A stretch of 64,000 bases of DNA from Rhizobium deserti (GCF_004358025.1 NZ_SMTL01000003.1:310001-374000); one strand, 5' to 3'; positions 36,050 to 46,010 are shown, numbered from the stretch's first letter. Numbers and translations: made by a program. Notes: a model not told the origin generated them from the sequence alone.

Positions 36050-36751
36050 TCAGACCTTCTGAAACGTCAGATAGGCCGATGACCGGCCTTCGCGGCGGGC
36101 CTTGTTTTCGTATCTCGTACCTGGCCAGCCGGCGAACGGCGTCAGCCAATCCGAAGACTGCTGTGCCAGCCAGTCAAAGCCGCCATGGTGGCGGCAGTGG
36201 ATCAGCGTCCAGTTGACATAGGTGTCTATGTCGGACGCAAAAAGAAAACGGCCGCCCGGCTTCAGAACCCGGTGAAAGCGACCGAGGTTGACTTGAGACA
36301 CGAACCGACGCTTCCAGTGCTTACGCTTGGGCCATGGGTCCGGATAAAGCAGGTCGATGCGGTCGATGGAGCTATCCGGCAGCCAGTCCAGCACTTCCGT
36401 TGCATCGTCATCGTAAACGCGGATATTCTGAAGCTCGAGTTCCTCCACACGCGACAGCAGCTTCGCCATGGAGTTGACGAAGGGCTCGACGCCGACGAAG
36501 CCGGTCTGCGCCGCTTCCTGCGCCCGATGAATCAGGTGCTCGCCGCCGCCGAAGCCAATCTCCAGCCTCACCTCGCCCACCGAGACGGGAAAAAGCTGCT
36601 GCAGATCAGCAGGCGCTGCGGTTGCCAGGTCTAGCTTGAGCGCCGGCAAAAGCGTCGCCAGACCTTCCGCTTGGCGTTCGCGCAGCGGCTTTCCCTTGCG
36701 TCGCCCAAAAAACGCTTCGCTCGCGCGGCTCGGGTGCTGCTGGTCGGTCAT
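36050..36751 (-). CDS. trmB: tRNA (guanine-N7-)-methyltransferase
   Basis: SAM-dependent enzyme forming m7G46 in the variable loop of tRNAs. The 233-aa product has [18 protein letters not shown] (SAM-binding), [34 protein letters not shown] (substrate-binding and catalytic region) and [16 protein letters not shown]. It lies downstream of metK, which makes its methyl donor. A strong hairpin in the 86-nt gap probably separates or attenuates the two transcripts. Confidence 0.96.
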   Translation of the reverse strand: MTDQQHPSRASEAFFGRRKGKPLRERQAEGLATLLPALKLDLATAAPADLQQLFPVSVGEVRLEIGFGGGEHLIHRAQEAAQTGFVGVEPFVNSMAKLLSRVEELELQNIRVYDDDATEVLDWLPDSSIDRIDLLYPDPWPKRKHWKRRFVSQVNLGRFHRVLKPGGRFLFASDIDTYVNWTLIHCRHHGGFDWLAQQSSDWLTPFAGWPGTRYENKARREGRSSAYLTFQKV

Positions 36752-36772
36752 GCCAAGGCTCTTTCAATAGAT

Positions 36773-36806
36773 AAAGCGGATACCTCCGCCAGGAGGCATC
36801 CGCTTT
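36773..36806 (-). terminator. Hairpin/terminator between metK and trmB
   Basis: The arms AAAGCGGATACCTCC (36773-36787) and GGAGGCATCCGCTTT (36792-36806) pair over 15 nt with one mismatch around a GCCA loop. On the minus strand the stem ends in CTTTATCTATTG, a weak T-tract. It stands 31 nt past the metK stop, so it should end or attenuate metK transcripts before trmB. Confidence 0.6.
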
Positions 36807-36837
36807 ACTGTTTTCTTGCGCGATCCGTAAAGAGCGA

Positions 36838-38097
36838 TCAGGCGGCCTGCAGCGTTTCCGCCTTCAATGCGTCCTTCAACGGCTTGACCAGGTCGGTCTT
36901 TTCCCAGGAGAAGGACCCATCACGGCCGGCCTTGCGGCCAAAATGGCCATAGGCGGACGTCTTCGCATAGATCGGCTTGTTGAGGTCAAGATGACGGCGA
37001 ATGCCGGACGGCGACAGGTCCATGCACTTGCGGATCGCCGCTTCGATCTGATCCTCGGTGACATCCTTGCCCGTGCCGTGCAGGTCGACATAGATCGACA
37101 GCGGTTGAGCAATGCCAATGGCATAGGAGATCTGCAGCGTGCAGCGGTCGGCCAAGCCGGCAGCGACGACGTTCTTGGCCAGGTAGCGGGCAGCATAGGC
37201 GGCAGAACGGTCTACCTTGGTCGTGTCCTTGCCCGAGAAGGCGCCGCCGCCATGCGGTGCTGCGCCACCATAGGTGTCGACAATGATCTTGCGGCCGGTC
37301 AGGCCGGCATCGCCATCAGGACCACCGATGACAAACTTGCCGGTCGGGTTGATGTACCACTTGCAGTCCTTGTCGACTGGCAGATCACCCAGCGCTTCCA
37401 GGATATAGGGTTCGACGACCTGCCGGACCTTCTTGGAGTCCCAGCTTTCATCGAGGTGCTGGGTCGACAGAACGATCGAATCAACGCCGGCCGGCTTGCC
37501 GTTCTCATAGCGGACGGTAACCTGGCTCTTGGCATCCGGTCCGAGCTTGCCGGCATCGCCTTCGCCCTTCTTGCGGGCTGTCGCGAGCAGTGCCAAGATC
37601 TTGTGCGAATAATAGATCGGTGCCGGCATCAAGTCCGGCGTTTCCTTGCAGGCGTAACCGAACATGATGCCTTGATCACCGGCACCCTCGTCGCCCTGCT
37701 TGTCGGCAGCACTGTCGACGCCCTGAGCAATGTCGGCGGACTGAGAATGGAGGAGAACATCGATCTTGGCGGTCTTCCAATGGAAGCCGTCCTGCTCGTA
37801 GCCAATATCCCGAATGGCCTTGCGCGCAGCAGATTTGAACTTTGAAGGATTGATGATGTCCTTGCCGTCCTTGTCCTTCTTCATCAGGCTCGGTGGCAGG
37901 CGTACCTCGCCAGCAATAACGACGCGGTTGGTCGTGGCAAGCGTTTCGCAGGCGATGCGCACTGTCCAGGGATCGATCCCGGTCTTCGCTGCTTCGCGGT
38001 AAACGAGATCCACAATTTCATCGGAAATACGATCACAAACCTTGTCCGGATGACCTTCGGCAACCGACTCACTTGTGAAGAGGTAATTTGCTCGCAT
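36838..38097 (-). CDS. metK: S-adenosylmethionine synthetase
   Basis: Makes SAM from methionine and ATP. The 419-aa product begins [16 protein letters not shown] and contains [44 protein letters not shown] and [11 protein letters not shown], all classical MetK signatures. The start at 38097 fits the family; upstream residues in the frame are unrelated. The 175-nt leader back to praR is AT-rich in part and has a CATAAA/TTTATG hairpin. I looked for a SAM-II riboswitch there and did not recognise one. Confidence 0.97.
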   Translation of the reverse strand: MRANYLFTSESVAEGHPDKVCDRISDEIVDLVYREAAKTGIDPWTVRIACETLATTNRVVIAGEVRLPPSLMKKDKDGKDIINPSKFKSAARKAIRDIGYEQDGFHWKTAKIDVLLHSQSADIAQGVDSAADKQGDEGAGDQGIMFGYACKETPDLMPAPIYYSHKILALLATARKKGEGDAGKLGPDAKSQVTVRYENGKPAGVDSIVLSTQHLDESWDSKKVRQVVEPYILEALGDLPVDKDCKWYINPTGKFVIGGPDGDAGLTGRKIIVDTYGGAAPHGGGAFSGKDTTKVDRSAAYAARYLAKNVVAAGLADRCTLQISYAIGIAQPLSIYVDLHGTGKDVTEDQIEAAIRKCMDLSPSGIRRHLDLNKPIYAKTSAYGHFGRKAGRDGSFSWEKTDLVKPLKDALKAETLQAA

Positions 38098-38222
38098 TAC
38101 GGGATTCCCCTCGAAAAAAGACGAACTATCTGTAGAACCGCCATCGACCAAAGACAAGCGTACAACGACATAAATATATCTTTATGCGTTAAAGAGAAGT
38201 TCGCCTGTGGTGGTGAGAACAC

Positions 38223-38249
38223 AAAAAAAGCGGCTCAAAGGCCGCTTTT
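38223..38249 (-). terminator. Intrinsic terminator after praR
   Basis: The 9-bp arms AAAAGCGGC and GCCGCTTTT (38226-38234 and 38241-38249) pair exactly. On the minus strand the hairpin continues into a run of seven T residues. It lies 23 nt past the stop of the regulator gene and separates it from metK. Confidence 0.85.
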
Positions 38250-38272
38250 AAATGGAAACTGGTGGTTTAAGG

Positions 38273-38692
38273 CTATTCTACCTCGGCTTCCGCAGCCAAG
38301 GCCTTGACCAGATCAACCAGACGACGCCGAACCTTCGGATCGGCGATCTTGACAAAGGCGCGGTTCAGCTGAAGCCCTTCGGACGAAGACAGGAAGTCAA
38401 CGACATAGTTGGAGCTGGACGCTTCAGCCATACCGGCCGTACCACCCGCCTGATCGCCTGGAGCATCTTCGAAGAAGAAGGAAACCGGCACATTGAGGAT
38501 GCTGGAAATGTTCTGGAGACGGCTTGCACCCACGCGGTTGGTGCCCTTCTCGTATTTCTGGATCTGCTGGAAAGTAATCCCGAGGCTTTCGCCAAGTTTT
38601 TCCTGGCTCATGCCCAGCATGGTGCGGCGCAGGCGGATCCGACTCCCGACGTGGATGTCTATCGGGTTTGGCTTCTTCTTATTCTCGATCAT
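38273..38692 (-). CDS. praR: XRE-family regulator, PraR/PhrR type
   Basis: A 139-aa protein with an N-terminal helix-turn-helix at about residues 14-70 (RIRLRRTMLGMSQEKLGESL, then TFQQIQKYEKGTNRVGASRL) and an alpha-helical C-terminal half ending RRRLVDLVKALAAEAEVE. It resembles PraR of Rhizobium leguminosarum, a repressor tied to quorum sensing and biofilm formation, and the low-pH-induced PhrR of Sinorhizobium, which lies beside actA (an lnt gene). The same neighbour, lnt, is present here. Its own promoter should be in the 151-nt gap upstream. Confidence 0.85.
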   Translation of the reverse strand: MIENKKKPNPIDIHVGSRIRLRRTMLGMSQEKLGESLGITFQQIQKYEKGTNRVGASRLQNISSILNVPVSFFFEDAPGDQAGGTAGMAEASSSNYVVDFLSSSEGLQLNRAFVKIADPKVRRRLVDLVKALAAEAEVE

Positions 38693-38843
38693 AACGATGT
38701 CCTGACGAATTTTGCTGTTTCAATCCTCAACCCGGTCCGCGTGTGGAAATACACTTCGTGAGGTTAGGCACAAGGGGTCCAACATGTGAAGCATATGGCG
38801 GGACGAAAGGCCGCGCGCACTATGCAATTTTAGGGGTTTTAGG

Positions 38844-40445
38844 TCAATTCGTCCGGAATTTAAAACCTGCGCGCGAGCCGGCTGCAATCAAAACCATAGA
38901 TGCCATTACCAACCAGAAGTAATTTTGCCGCTCTTGATTGTTCCAATGCGGAACAGATGTACTTCCGATGGTTGAGTCGATCACACCTTTTTGATTGTAG
39001 CCGAGTGCTTTTGTTAGCCTTCCGAACGGGTCGACAACGGCAGAAATACCGGTATTGGCACCTCGGATCAGCGGCAGGCCGGTTTCCACGGCACGTAACC
39101 GCGCCTGAAGAAAGTGCTGATAAGGACCAGGCGTTGCTCCAAACCATCCGTCATTCGTGACGTTCAGAAGAGCACTTGTGCGCTCGACGTCATCGGTGAT
39201 TTCATTTGGGAATATGGCTTCGTAGCAGATCAGAGGATAGAAAGACTGTCCGCCCGGGAGCGTCAGCAGCGAAAGTGCCGGCGCCGCCGTGAAGCCCCCC
39301 GGCATGGCGATGGCATCGGTGACACCCAGGTAGCGCAGAATATCCTCGTAAGGCACATATTCCCCGTAGGGGACAAGATGAACCTTGTCCGAGGCGGATA
39401 TAATCTGGCCCTGGCTGTCGATCACATAGATCGAATTGTAGAATCTCGGCGGCGATCCCGGGCCGGCGGCTTCGGAACGCACGACGCCGGCCACGAGCAC
39501 TTGTCCGTCCTGCAGAACATCGGCGATCCGCGTCAGCGCATCGGGATTATCGGTAAGAATGAAGGGAACCGAGGTTTCGGGCCAGACAATGACATCCGGC
39601 CGCTTGCCGCCATCCTGAGGCGGCAGGGCGGAAAGCGCCAGATGCTCCTCGAAAATCGTCGCCCGCTCGGTGTCATCGAGCTTGCGGGACTGGTCAATGA
39701 GAGGCTGGACAAGGCGAACAGTTGTCTGCGTTCCACCTGCCGAGGACAGCAGACTGTCAGCACCCGACAAACGCCAGGCGCCAAAACCAAGGTGGGCGCA
39801 TAACAGCAGGGCTGCGAGCGCCAGCCCGATCCGTATGCCCTTGCCGGTTCCGATCAAGGCGGGAGCCGCAAACACGAAGACCGAAAGCACGGTAACGCCG
39901 AACAGGCCGAGGACCGCGCCAGACTGCATCATAAGCGGAATGGGCATGGCCCCATAGCCGATGGCATTCCATGGGAAGCCGGTCAGCACGAAGCTGCGCA
40001 GCCATTCCGCCAGACCGAAGCCGAATGCCAGAGCGGCGATCCTGCCGAAACCATCCGACCATAGAAGGCTAGCGACAAGTGTCGCGAGCCCGTAGAAAAG
40101 TGCCAGATAGGCAGGCAGGCCGAAGACGGCGAGCGGCAGGGCCCAGGCGAAGTCCTCAGCATCCACGAGAAGTGCATTGCCGAGCCACCAAAGCCCGGCG
40201 ACGAAATAGCCGAACCCAAACATCCATCCCAGCAGGAAGGAGGAGCGGAATTTAACGAGAATGCCGCCATCCGGGCTGCCGGTGGAGCCATCCATCAGCC
40301 AGACCAGCAGCGTGAAGGAAACAAAGAAGGCGCCAAAGAACCCGAAGGGAGGAAGCGCAAGCGCGCCGATCGCCCCGGCCAGAAAAGCAAGAGCGAGACG
40401 CGGAAAGCCCCAGAGAAGCATGATCCTGCCCGCTAGCCGCTCCAT
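38844..40445 (-). CDS. lnt: Apolipoprotein N-acyltransferase
   Basis: Inner-membrane enzyme adding the third acyl chain to bacterial lipoproteins. The 533-aa protein has several N-terminal membrane helices and a periplasmic nitrilase-fold domain with the catalytic triad: Glu in VWPETSVPF, Lys in SASDKVHLVPYGEY, and Cys in YPLICYEAIFPNE. A final membrane helix ends the protein. In Sinorhizobium the orthologue is known as actA, an acid-tolerance locus. It is flanked by the PraR-type gene and corC. Confidence 0.96.
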   Translation of the reverse strand: MERLAGRIMLLWGFPRLALAFLAGAIGALALPPFGFFGAFFVSFTLLVWLMDGSTGSPDGGILVKFRSSFLLGWMFGFGYFVAGLWWLGNALLVDAEDFAWALPLAVFGLPAYLALFYGLATLVASLLWSDGFGRIAALAFGFGLAEWLRSFVLTGFPWNAIGYGAMPIPLMMQSGAVLGLFGVTVLSVFVFAAPALIGTGKGIRIGLALAALLLCAHLGFGAWRLSGADSLLSSAGGTQTTVRLVQPLIDQSRKLDDTERATIFEEHLALSALPPQDGGKRPDVIVWPETSVPFILTDNPDALTRIADVLQDGQVLVAGVVRSEAAGPGSPPRFYNSIYVIDSQGQIISASDKVHLVPYGEYVPYEDILRYLGVTDAIAMPGGFTAAPALSLLTLPGGQSFYPLICYEAIFPNEITDDVERTSALLNVTNDGWFGATPGPYQHFLQARLRAVETGLPLIRGANTGISAVVDPFGRLTKALGYNQKGVIDSTIGSTSVPHWNNQERQNYFWLVMASMVLIAAGSRAGFKFRTN

Positions 40446-40521
40446 GAACTTCCCCTTCGCCCGAATCTGACGTCAATCTGCCAAGAATACGGCGGGTTGT
40501 CCTGGTCGTGACCGTTGAACA

Positions 40522-41697
40522 TCAATTGTTCGGCCGCTCGCCGTTCTGGCGATCAGGCGGAGGCAGGAGAATGGTCGGCGTCTGGTCGCTCAGCAGGGCT
40601 TCGGTCTCGCCCTTGAGCAGACGGCGGCGCGCAAGCGCCCGCTTGCGCATGATGCGGACGCGTTTGATGCGCCGTGGATCCGCATCAAGGATCTGAAACT
40701 CAAAGCCCGGCACTGCCTGGACCACTTCGCCGCGCACAGGAATGCGGCCAAGCGCCGAGAAGATCAATCCTCCGAGCGTATCCACGTCTTCGAGGCGGTC
40801 ACGAATGTCGAAGTCCGAACCGATTGCCTTGGCAATCTCTTCCAGTTCGATGCGGGCATCGGCAACGAAGACGTCCTCGCCGCTGCGGGAGAACATGACT
40901 TCCTCGTCGTCATGCTCATCCTCGACGTCGCCGATGACCATTTCGACGATGTCCTCGTGCGAAACCAGGCCGTCGGTGCCGCCATATTCGTCGATCACCA
41001 GGGCGAGCTGGGTGCGGGCCGCCTGCATGCTTTGCATCAGGTCGGATGCCAGCATGGAGGGCGGCACGAAGAGGATCTTGCGGATCAGCCCGGCTTCCGC
41101 AGCCGTCTGCTCAAGATCGACCCGAGCCAGATCGAAGGCCGGCTTTGGCGTGCGCACAACCTTTTCAGGCTTGTCGCCCGCGGAAGCAGAGGGCGACATG
41201 GAGGCTGCCGCACGCGAACTTACCCGGCGCTTGTTGCGCGCCTGCTTTGCCAGATAGGAAAGAAGGTCGCGGATATGCACGAAACCGCGGGCGTCATCGA
41301 GATTGTCGCCGTAAACCGGCATGCGCGAACGGCCGGTTTCTTCGAAATGGATCATCAACTCACCTATGGTGATGTTCATGTCCACCGCCTCAATATCGGC
41401 GCGCGGCACCATGATGTCCTGAACGCGCACTTCGCGGAAGCGCAAGATATTGTGCAGCATGGCACGCTCTTCCGGAGAAAAGGCACTGCTGACACTGGTA
41501 TCTGTCATCAAGGCGTCGGCAAGGTCCTCGCGCAACTGCTCGCCTTGCGAAGGCCGGAGCAGCCGGACTACCCGAGACCAGAAGGTGCTTTGCGTTCTGG
41601 CCGGAGTTTCTGTCCTGGACGGACTACTGCCTTCCTCCGAAGAGGAAGAGTCGCCATCCTTGCCCTCTCGGGCGTCGTTTGTCGAAAAGTCGTTCAT
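40522..41697 (-). CDS. CBS/CorC_HlyC domain protein (CorC-like)
   Basis: A soluble 391-aa protein with an Arg-, Ser- and Glu-rich start, two CBS domains (MVPRADIEAVDMNITIGELM, then RKILFVPPSMLASDLMQSM) and a C-terminal CorC_HlyC transporter-associated domain (DTLGGLIFSALGRIPVRGE). Family names include CorC, YbeX and TlyC; in E. coli CorC is tied to Mg/Co efflux, while YbeX is linked to ribosome metabolism. The position between ybeY and lnt matches E. coli ybeZ-ybeY-ybeX-lnt order. A Ser/Ala-rich insert between the CBS motifs is unusual. Confidence 0.9.
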   Translation of the reverse strand: MNDFSTNDAREGKDGDSSSSEEGSSPSRTETPARTQSTFWSRVVRLLRPSQGEQLREDLADALMTDTSVSSAFSPEERAMLHNILRFREVRVQDIMVPRADIEAVDMNITIGELMIHFEETGRSRMPVYGDNLDDARGFVHIRDLLSYLAKQARNKRRVSSRAAASMSPSASAGDKPEKVVRTPKPAFDLARVDLEQTAAEAGLIRKILFVPPSMLASDLMQSMQAARTQLALVIDEYGGTDGLVSHEDIVEMVIGDVEDEHDDEEVMFSRSGEDVFVADARIELEEIAKAIGSDFDIRDRLEDVDTLGGLIFSALGRIPVRGEVVQAVPGFEFQILDADPRRIKRVRIMRKRALARRRLLKGETEALLSDQTPTILLPPPDRQNGERPNN

Positions 41698-41707
41698 ATC
41701 TCTCAGA

Positions 41708-42217
41708 CTACACTATCGGGTCCTGCCCCGCATAGGGATCAGATAGGCCCAGTTTCGCCAAAATGCGAGTCTCAAGGCTTTCCATTGCTTCGGCTTCGTC
41801 TTTTTCCATGTGGTCGTAGCCGAACAGATGGAGAAATCCATGAACGAGCAGATGCGTCAGATGATCCTCGAAACTCTTCTCCAGATCGGCCGCTTCGCGC
41901 TCCACCGTCTCCCGAGCGATAGCGATATCGCCCAGCATAGGGCCAGGCATACCGCCCGGCTCCAGCGGAAAGGCAGGAAAGGACAGCACATTGGTCGGCT
42001 TGTCCTGGCCGCGCCATTCCGCATTGATCTCGCGGATTGAAGCATCATCGGTAAAGACCAGCGACAGTTCCGGAGGCAGTTTTGGAAAAGGCTGCTTTTC
42101 CTCCATCGCCAGGAAATGAGCGGCAGCGGAGAGCGTCTTTTGCGCTATAGCCGCCAAGACCGCCTCATCCGGCCAGCTTACGTCTTCGACGCTGATCTGT
42201 AAGTCGAGTTCAGGCAT
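41708..42217 (-). CDS. ybeY: Endoribonuclease YbeY (rRNA maturation)
   Basis: Metalloprotein needed for 16S rRNA 3'-end maturation and ribosome quality control; Sinorhizobium ybeY affects symbiosis and small-RNA control. The zinc motif H-G-F-L-H-L-F-G-Y-D-H is complete, and TNVLSFPAFP and GDIAIARETV are also typical. Length is 169 aa. It lies between phoH and corC with 17- and 10-nt gaps, so the genes are probably cotranscribed. Confidence 0.96.
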   Translation of the reverse strand: MPELDLQISVEDVSWPDEAVLAAIAQKTLSAAAHFLAMEEKQPFPKLPPELSLVFTDDASIREINAEWRGQDKPTNVLSFPAFPLEPGGMPGPMLGDIAIARETVEREAADLEKSFEDHLTHLLVHGFLHLFGYDHMEKDEAEAMESLETRILAKLGLSDPYAGQDPIV

Positions 42218-42234
42218 GATGATGGTCTCGGCTT

Positions 42235-43290
42235 TCAGCGCTCGAGATCCTCGCTCTCCTCATGCACCGCATATTGCGCGTCGTAAGCGCGCACGATCCG
42301 CCCGACAAGCGGATGGCGAACCACGTCGACATCCTTGAACCGCACAACCGAGATGCCTTCCACGCCCTTGAGGATCTGCAGGGCTTCCACCAGACCGGAC
42401 TTGACGCCGCGCGGCAGGTCGACCTGGCTCGGGTCGCCGGTCACGATCATCCGGGCATTCTCGCCAAGACGGGTCAAAAACATCTTCATCTGCATTGATG
42501 TCGTGTTCTGCGCCTCGTCAAGGATGACCGCCGCATTGGCGAGTGTGCGTCCTCGCATGAAGGCGAGCGGCGCGATCTCGATTACCCCGGCCGTGATGGC
42601 ACGATCAACCTTGTCAGCCGGCATCATGTCATAGAGCGCGTCGTAGAGGGGCCGCAGATAAGGATCGACCTTTTCCTTCATATCCCCCGGAAGGAAGCCG
42701 AGCCGTTCGCCCGCCTCGACGGCCGGACGGGACAGGATGATCCGATCAATCGCGCCGCGCTCGAGCAACTGGGCTGCCTGGGCAACCGCGAGATAGGTCT
42801 TGCCTGTGCCGGCAGGGCCGACACCGAAGACCAGTTCCGCGCGCTCCAGCGCCCGCATATAGGCATCCTGGGTCGGCGTACGGGCAATGATCGTCTTCTT
42901 GCGGGTCGAAATCTGCGCCATGGATAGCTTTGCTTTTCGCTCGAGCGTCGGCAGCTGAAGCTGGTCGTCGGCCGCCTGCGCCATCCGGATCGCGCCTTCT
43001 ACGTCCGACACCTCGACTGCGCCGCCCTTCTGAAGCCTTTCATACAGGAAATCGAGGGCGCGCCGCGCCTGGTTGGTGGCGGTGAGGTCCCCCGATATGG
43101 CGACCGAATTGCCACGCGGGCGCGCATCGATGTGCAAACGCTCCTCGAGCAGTTTCAAATTCTGATCGAACTGTCCGAAAAGCTCGCTGGCAAACCTATT
43201 GTTCTCGAAGGTAAGGACAAAGTGATTGGCGTCGGTCGCGGCGGTGCGGGATTGGCGCGCGGATGAAGAACCCAGTTCACGTCCGTTCAA
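42235..43290 (-). CDS. phoH: PhoH-family ATPase (YbeZ-like)
   Basis: A 351-aa protein with a KH-like N-terminal part and a P-loop domain: Walker A GPAGTGKTYLAV, ILSRPAVEAGERLGFLPGD, Walker B VILDEAQNTT, and GDPSQVDLP. YbeZ acts with YbeY in ribosome maturation. The best start is a TTG at 43290 with GGGAG about 10 nt upstream; no ATG or GTG in the frame would give the conserved N-terminus. It follows miaB by 21 nt in the same operon. Confidence 0.93.
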   Translation of the reverse strand: MNGRELGSSSARQSRTAATDANHFVLTFENNRFASELFGQFDQNLKLLEERLHIDARPRGNSVAISGDLTATNQARRALDFLYERLQKGGAVEVSDVEGAIRMAQAADDQLQLPTLERKAKLSMAQISTRKKTIIARTPTQDAYMRALERAELVFGVGPAGTGKTYLAVAQAAQLLERGAIDRIILSRPAVEAGERLGFLPGDMKEKVDPYLRPLYDALYDMMPADKVDRAITAGVIEIAPLAFMRGRTLANAAVILDEAQNTTSMQMKMFLTRLGENARMIVTGDPSQVDLPRGVKSGLVEALQILKGVEGISVVRFKDVDVVRHPLVGRIVRAYDAQYAVHEESEDLER

Positions 43291-43311
43291 GTAGGCAAGC
43301 TCCCAGCTAAT

Positions 43312-44724
43312 CTAGGCCCCTATTAAGCTCTCAGCCGGTTCGGCAAACAAGCTGTTAGGGCCGGTTCCGATGATTCGTACCTGGATAATGTCACCGATCT
43401 GCGATGTTTTTGCATCAACATTCACCGATTGCAGCCAGGGCGAGCGTCCAATGACCTGTCCCGGCATCCGGCCAGGCTTTTCCAGCAACAGGTCGATGAC
43501 CTTCCCAACACAGGATTTGGCGAATTCACCCTGCTGTTTCAAGAGCAGGCCCTGCAATCTTTCAAGACGCTCGGCCTTGACCTCTTCCGGCACCTGATCG
43601 GCGAGATCGGCTCCCGGCGTGCCGGGGCGGGTCGAATACTTGAAGGAATAGGCCTGTGCGTAATTGACCTCTTCAACGATGCGGAGCGTATCTTCGAAAT
43701 CCTCATCCGTTTCGCCCGGAAAGCCGACGATGAAATCGCCCGACATGGCAATATCCGGCCGCGCTGTGCGAATGCGCTCGATCAGGCGCAGATATTCGGC
43801 ACCGGTGTGGCGACGGTTCATGGCTTTCAGGATGCGGTCGGATCCGGCCTGCACCGGCAGGTGAAGATAGGGCATCAGGTTGCGCAGATCCCGATGCGCC
43901 TCGATCAGCCGATCGTCCATGTCGCGCGGATGGCTGGTCGTATAGCGCAGCCGGGCAAGGCCCGGGATCTCGGCCAGCCGGTAAAGCAGATCGCCGAGGC
44001 TCCATTCGCCGCCGAGCGGCCCCTTGGCGCGCCAGGCATTGACGTTCTGGCCAAGAAGCGTGATTTCGCGCACGCCGCCATCGACCAGGCGCTGCGCCTC
44101 ATCGACGATCTGTCCGACGGGCCGAGACACTTCCGATCCACGGGTATAAGGCACGACGCAGAAGGTGCAGAACTTGTCGCAGCCTTCCTGGACAGTGAGA
44201 AAAGCGGTGACGCCGCGGGCGCGGATCTTCGACCTGTCAGTCGCCGGCAGGTGTTCGAACTTGTCCTCGAGCGCATATTCCGTATCGACAACGGGCTTGC
44301 CGTTGCGCGCTTGCCTGAGCGCCTCCGGCAGACGGTGGTAAGTTTGCGGACCGATCACGACATCGACGGCCGGCGCCCGCCGGATGATCTCCTCGCCCTC
44401 CGCCTGGGCGACGCAGCCGGCGACGCCGATCATCAGCTCCCGGCCTTCGGCGGCACGCGCCTTCTTCATGTCGCGCAGGCGCCCGAGCGCGGAATAAACC
44501 TTGTCGGCCGCCTTTTCCCGGATATGGCAGGTGTTGAGAAGGATGAGGTCAGCCTCCCCCATCTCTTCGGTCGTCACATATCCTTCGCTTGCCAGGGCAT
44601 CGCCCATCCGCGTGGAATCGTAGACATTCATCTGACAGCCATAGGTCTTGATGAAGACCTTGCGGCTGTTGGTGCGCTGAACCGGTTCTTCAGCGGGAAG
44701 CGAAAGGGAGACGTGTTCGTTCAT
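43312..44724 (-). CDS. miaB: tRNA-2-methylthio-N6-dimethylallyladenosine synthase
   Basis: Radical-SAM methylthiotransferase modifying A37 of tRNAs. The 470-aa protein contains an N-terminal UPF0004 domain with cluster-binding Cys residues ([30 protein letters not shown]), the radical-SAM CxxxCxxC in [18 protein letters not shown], and a C-terminal TRAM domain ([15 protein letters not shown]). It sits 57 nt after the acyltransferase gene and 21 nt before phoH. Confidence 0.97.
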   Translation of the reverse strand: MNEHVSLSLPAEEPVQRTNSRKVFIKTYGCQMNVYDSTRMGDALASEGYVTTEEMGEADLILLNTCHIREKAADKVYSALGRLRDMKKARAAEGRELMIGVAGCVAQAEGEEIIRRAPAVDVVIGPQTYHRLPEALRQARNGKPVVDTEYALEDKFEHLPATDRSKIRARGVTAFLTVQEGCDKFCTFCVVPYTRGSEVSRPVGQIVDEAQRLVDGGVREITLLGQNVNAWRAKGPLGGEWSLGDLLYRLAEIPGLARLRYTTSHPRDMDDRLIEAHRDLRNLMPYLHLPVQAGSDRILKAMNRRHTGAEYLRLIERIRTARPDIAMSGDFIVGFPGETDEDFEDTLRIVEEVNYAQAYSFKYSTRPGTPGADLADQVPEEVKAERLERLQGLLLKQQGEFAKSCVGKVIDLLLEKPGRMPGQVIGRSPWLQSVNVDAKTSQIGDIIQVRIIGTGPNSLFAEPAESLIGA

Positions 44725-44781
44725 GGGCTCGGTCCATAGCGCAGACGCACCGGAAATTGAAGCCTTTCCTTGAAAGTGTCC

Positions 44782-45585
44782 TCAAGCGGCGTCGTATTCG
44801 CGGCCCCGCAAATGCCGGATCAGCATGCGCCGCATCCTGCTCGTGACCTTCTGGCTCAGATGTTTCCGGTTGTCGCCGGCGCGGAAATCAATGGCCTCGC
44901 CGAGCGCGACATCCACATCCAGGGCACCCTCCTTCAGCACTCCAAGAAGATGCGGCAACATTTCGATATCGCCGGGCCAGGCCGCGATCGGCCTGTGGAA
45001 CCGCCCCATGGCCATGCCGTGAACGCGTGTATAAGCAATGGCGACCGGCTGAACATGCACAAGTTTTTCCGCCGTATGCGGTGCTGCAGCCGCAGCGGCG
45101 CCAAACAGCGACGACTTGACCTCCATCAGCCGATTGCCATCGGACGTGGTCCCTTCCGGGAACAGCACGACGATCTCGCCGGCATTCATGCGCGCCGCGA
45201 TCTCGTTGACTTGCTCACCGGTGCGGCGTTTTTCCTCGCGCACCACGAAAATGCTCTTCTGAAGCCGGGCAAGCGGCCCGAAGATCGGCCATTTCGCCAC
45301 CTCCGCCTTGGCGATGAAGACGACGTCCGCCACAGCGCCGAGAACGAGAATATCCTTCCAGGATACATGATTGGAGGCGAGCATGAGCGGGCGCCGGGTT
45401 TCAAGCCTGCCGTGAACATGGATGCGGATGCCGAGCAGCCAGCAGGCAGATTTATGCCAGTAGCGGGGAATGCGGCGGCGCATCTTAAGATCGAAGGCCA
45501 GTCCGATCAGCTGGAATGGCAAAAGAACAAGGGTGACGACGAAGAGAGCGACGAGTACCCAGGCGATCCGCAGCTTGGTGATCAC
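44782..45585 (-). CDS. olsA: 1-acyl-sn-glycerol-3-phosphate acyltransferase family (OlsA-like)
   Basis: A PlsC-family acyltransferase of 267 aa, with an N-terminal membrane helix and the motifs NHVSWKDIL (HX4D) and FPEGTTSDG. In Sinorhizobium meliloti the protein in this position, next to the Fur/Mur gene and miaB, is OlsA, which O-acylates lyso-ornithine lipid and can also make phosphatidic acid. The gene symbol rests on that remembered context; a general PlsC role is the alternative. Its start overlaps the mur stop by 4 nt. The partner gene olsB is also in this window, at 62.7 kb. Confidence 0.8.
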   Translation of the reverse strand: MITKLRIAWVLVALFVVTLVLLPFQLIGLAFDLKMRRRIPRYWHKSACWLLGIRIHVHGRLETRRPLMLASNHVSWKDILVLGAVADVVFIAKAEVAKWPIFGPLARLQKSIFVVREEKRRTGEQVNEIAARMNAGEIVVLFPEGTTSDGNRLMEVKSSLFGAAAAAAPHTAEKLVHVQPVAIAYTRVHGMAMGRFHRPIAAWPGDIEMLPHLLGVLKEGALDVDVALGEAIDFRAGDNRKHLSQKVTSRMRRMLIRHLRGREYDAA

Positions 45586-46010
45586 TGGTCGTCCTTGTCC
45601 AGCGGGATGCCGTAAAGCTCCAGCCGGTGGCCAACGAGCCGGAAACCGTGTTCCCTGGCGATGCGCTCCTGCAGCGCCTCGATTTCGGCCGAACGAAACT
45701 CGATGACCGTGCCGGTCTTTACGTCGATCATGTGGTCGTGGTGTTCATCCGGCACCGTCTCGTATCGCGACCGTCCGTCGCGAAAATCGTGCCGCTCGAT
45801 AATGCCCTCGTCTTCGAACAGCTTGACCGTCCGATAGACCGTCGAGATTGAGATGCGCGGATCTACTTTCGAGGAACGCCGATACAGTTCCTCCACGTCC
45901 GGATGATCGTCGGACTCCTGGAGTATCCGGGCGATGACGCGGCGCTGATCCGTCATGCGCATGCCTTTTTCGGCACACAGCTCCTCCACGGTCTTGGAAA
46001 GGTCTGTCAT
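45582..46010 (-). CDS. mur: Fur-family metalloregulator, Mur type
   Basis: A 142-aa Fur-family repressor with a winged helix (MTDQRRVIARIL, SISTVYRTVKLFEDEGII) and the metal-binding stretch DEHHDHMIDVKTG. The C-terminal CxxC zinc-binding pairs of E. coli Fur are absent. In rhizobia this form senses manganese and is called Mur, repressing Mn uptake (sitABCD, mntH), while iron control falls to RirA and Irr. No target gene is next to it. The 4-nt overlap with the acyltransferase gene implies coupled translation. Confidence 0.9.
   Translation of the reverse strand: MTDLSKTVEELCAEKGMRMTDQRRVIARILQESDDHPDVEELYRRSSKVDPRISISTVYRTVKLFEDEGIIERHDFRDGRSRYETVPDEHHDHMIDVKTGTVIEFRSAEIEALQERIAREHGFRLVGHRLELYGIPLDKDDQ

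Noticed and set aside
38098-38272. Possible SAM riboswitch upstream of metK
   Set aside because: The leader has no recognisable SAM-II or SAM/SAH conserved core; only a short AT-rich hairpin and the praR terminator are visible.
43429-44739. Antisense 436-codon ORF opposite miaB
   Set aside because: Shadow of a certain gene, no ribosome-binding site or domain.
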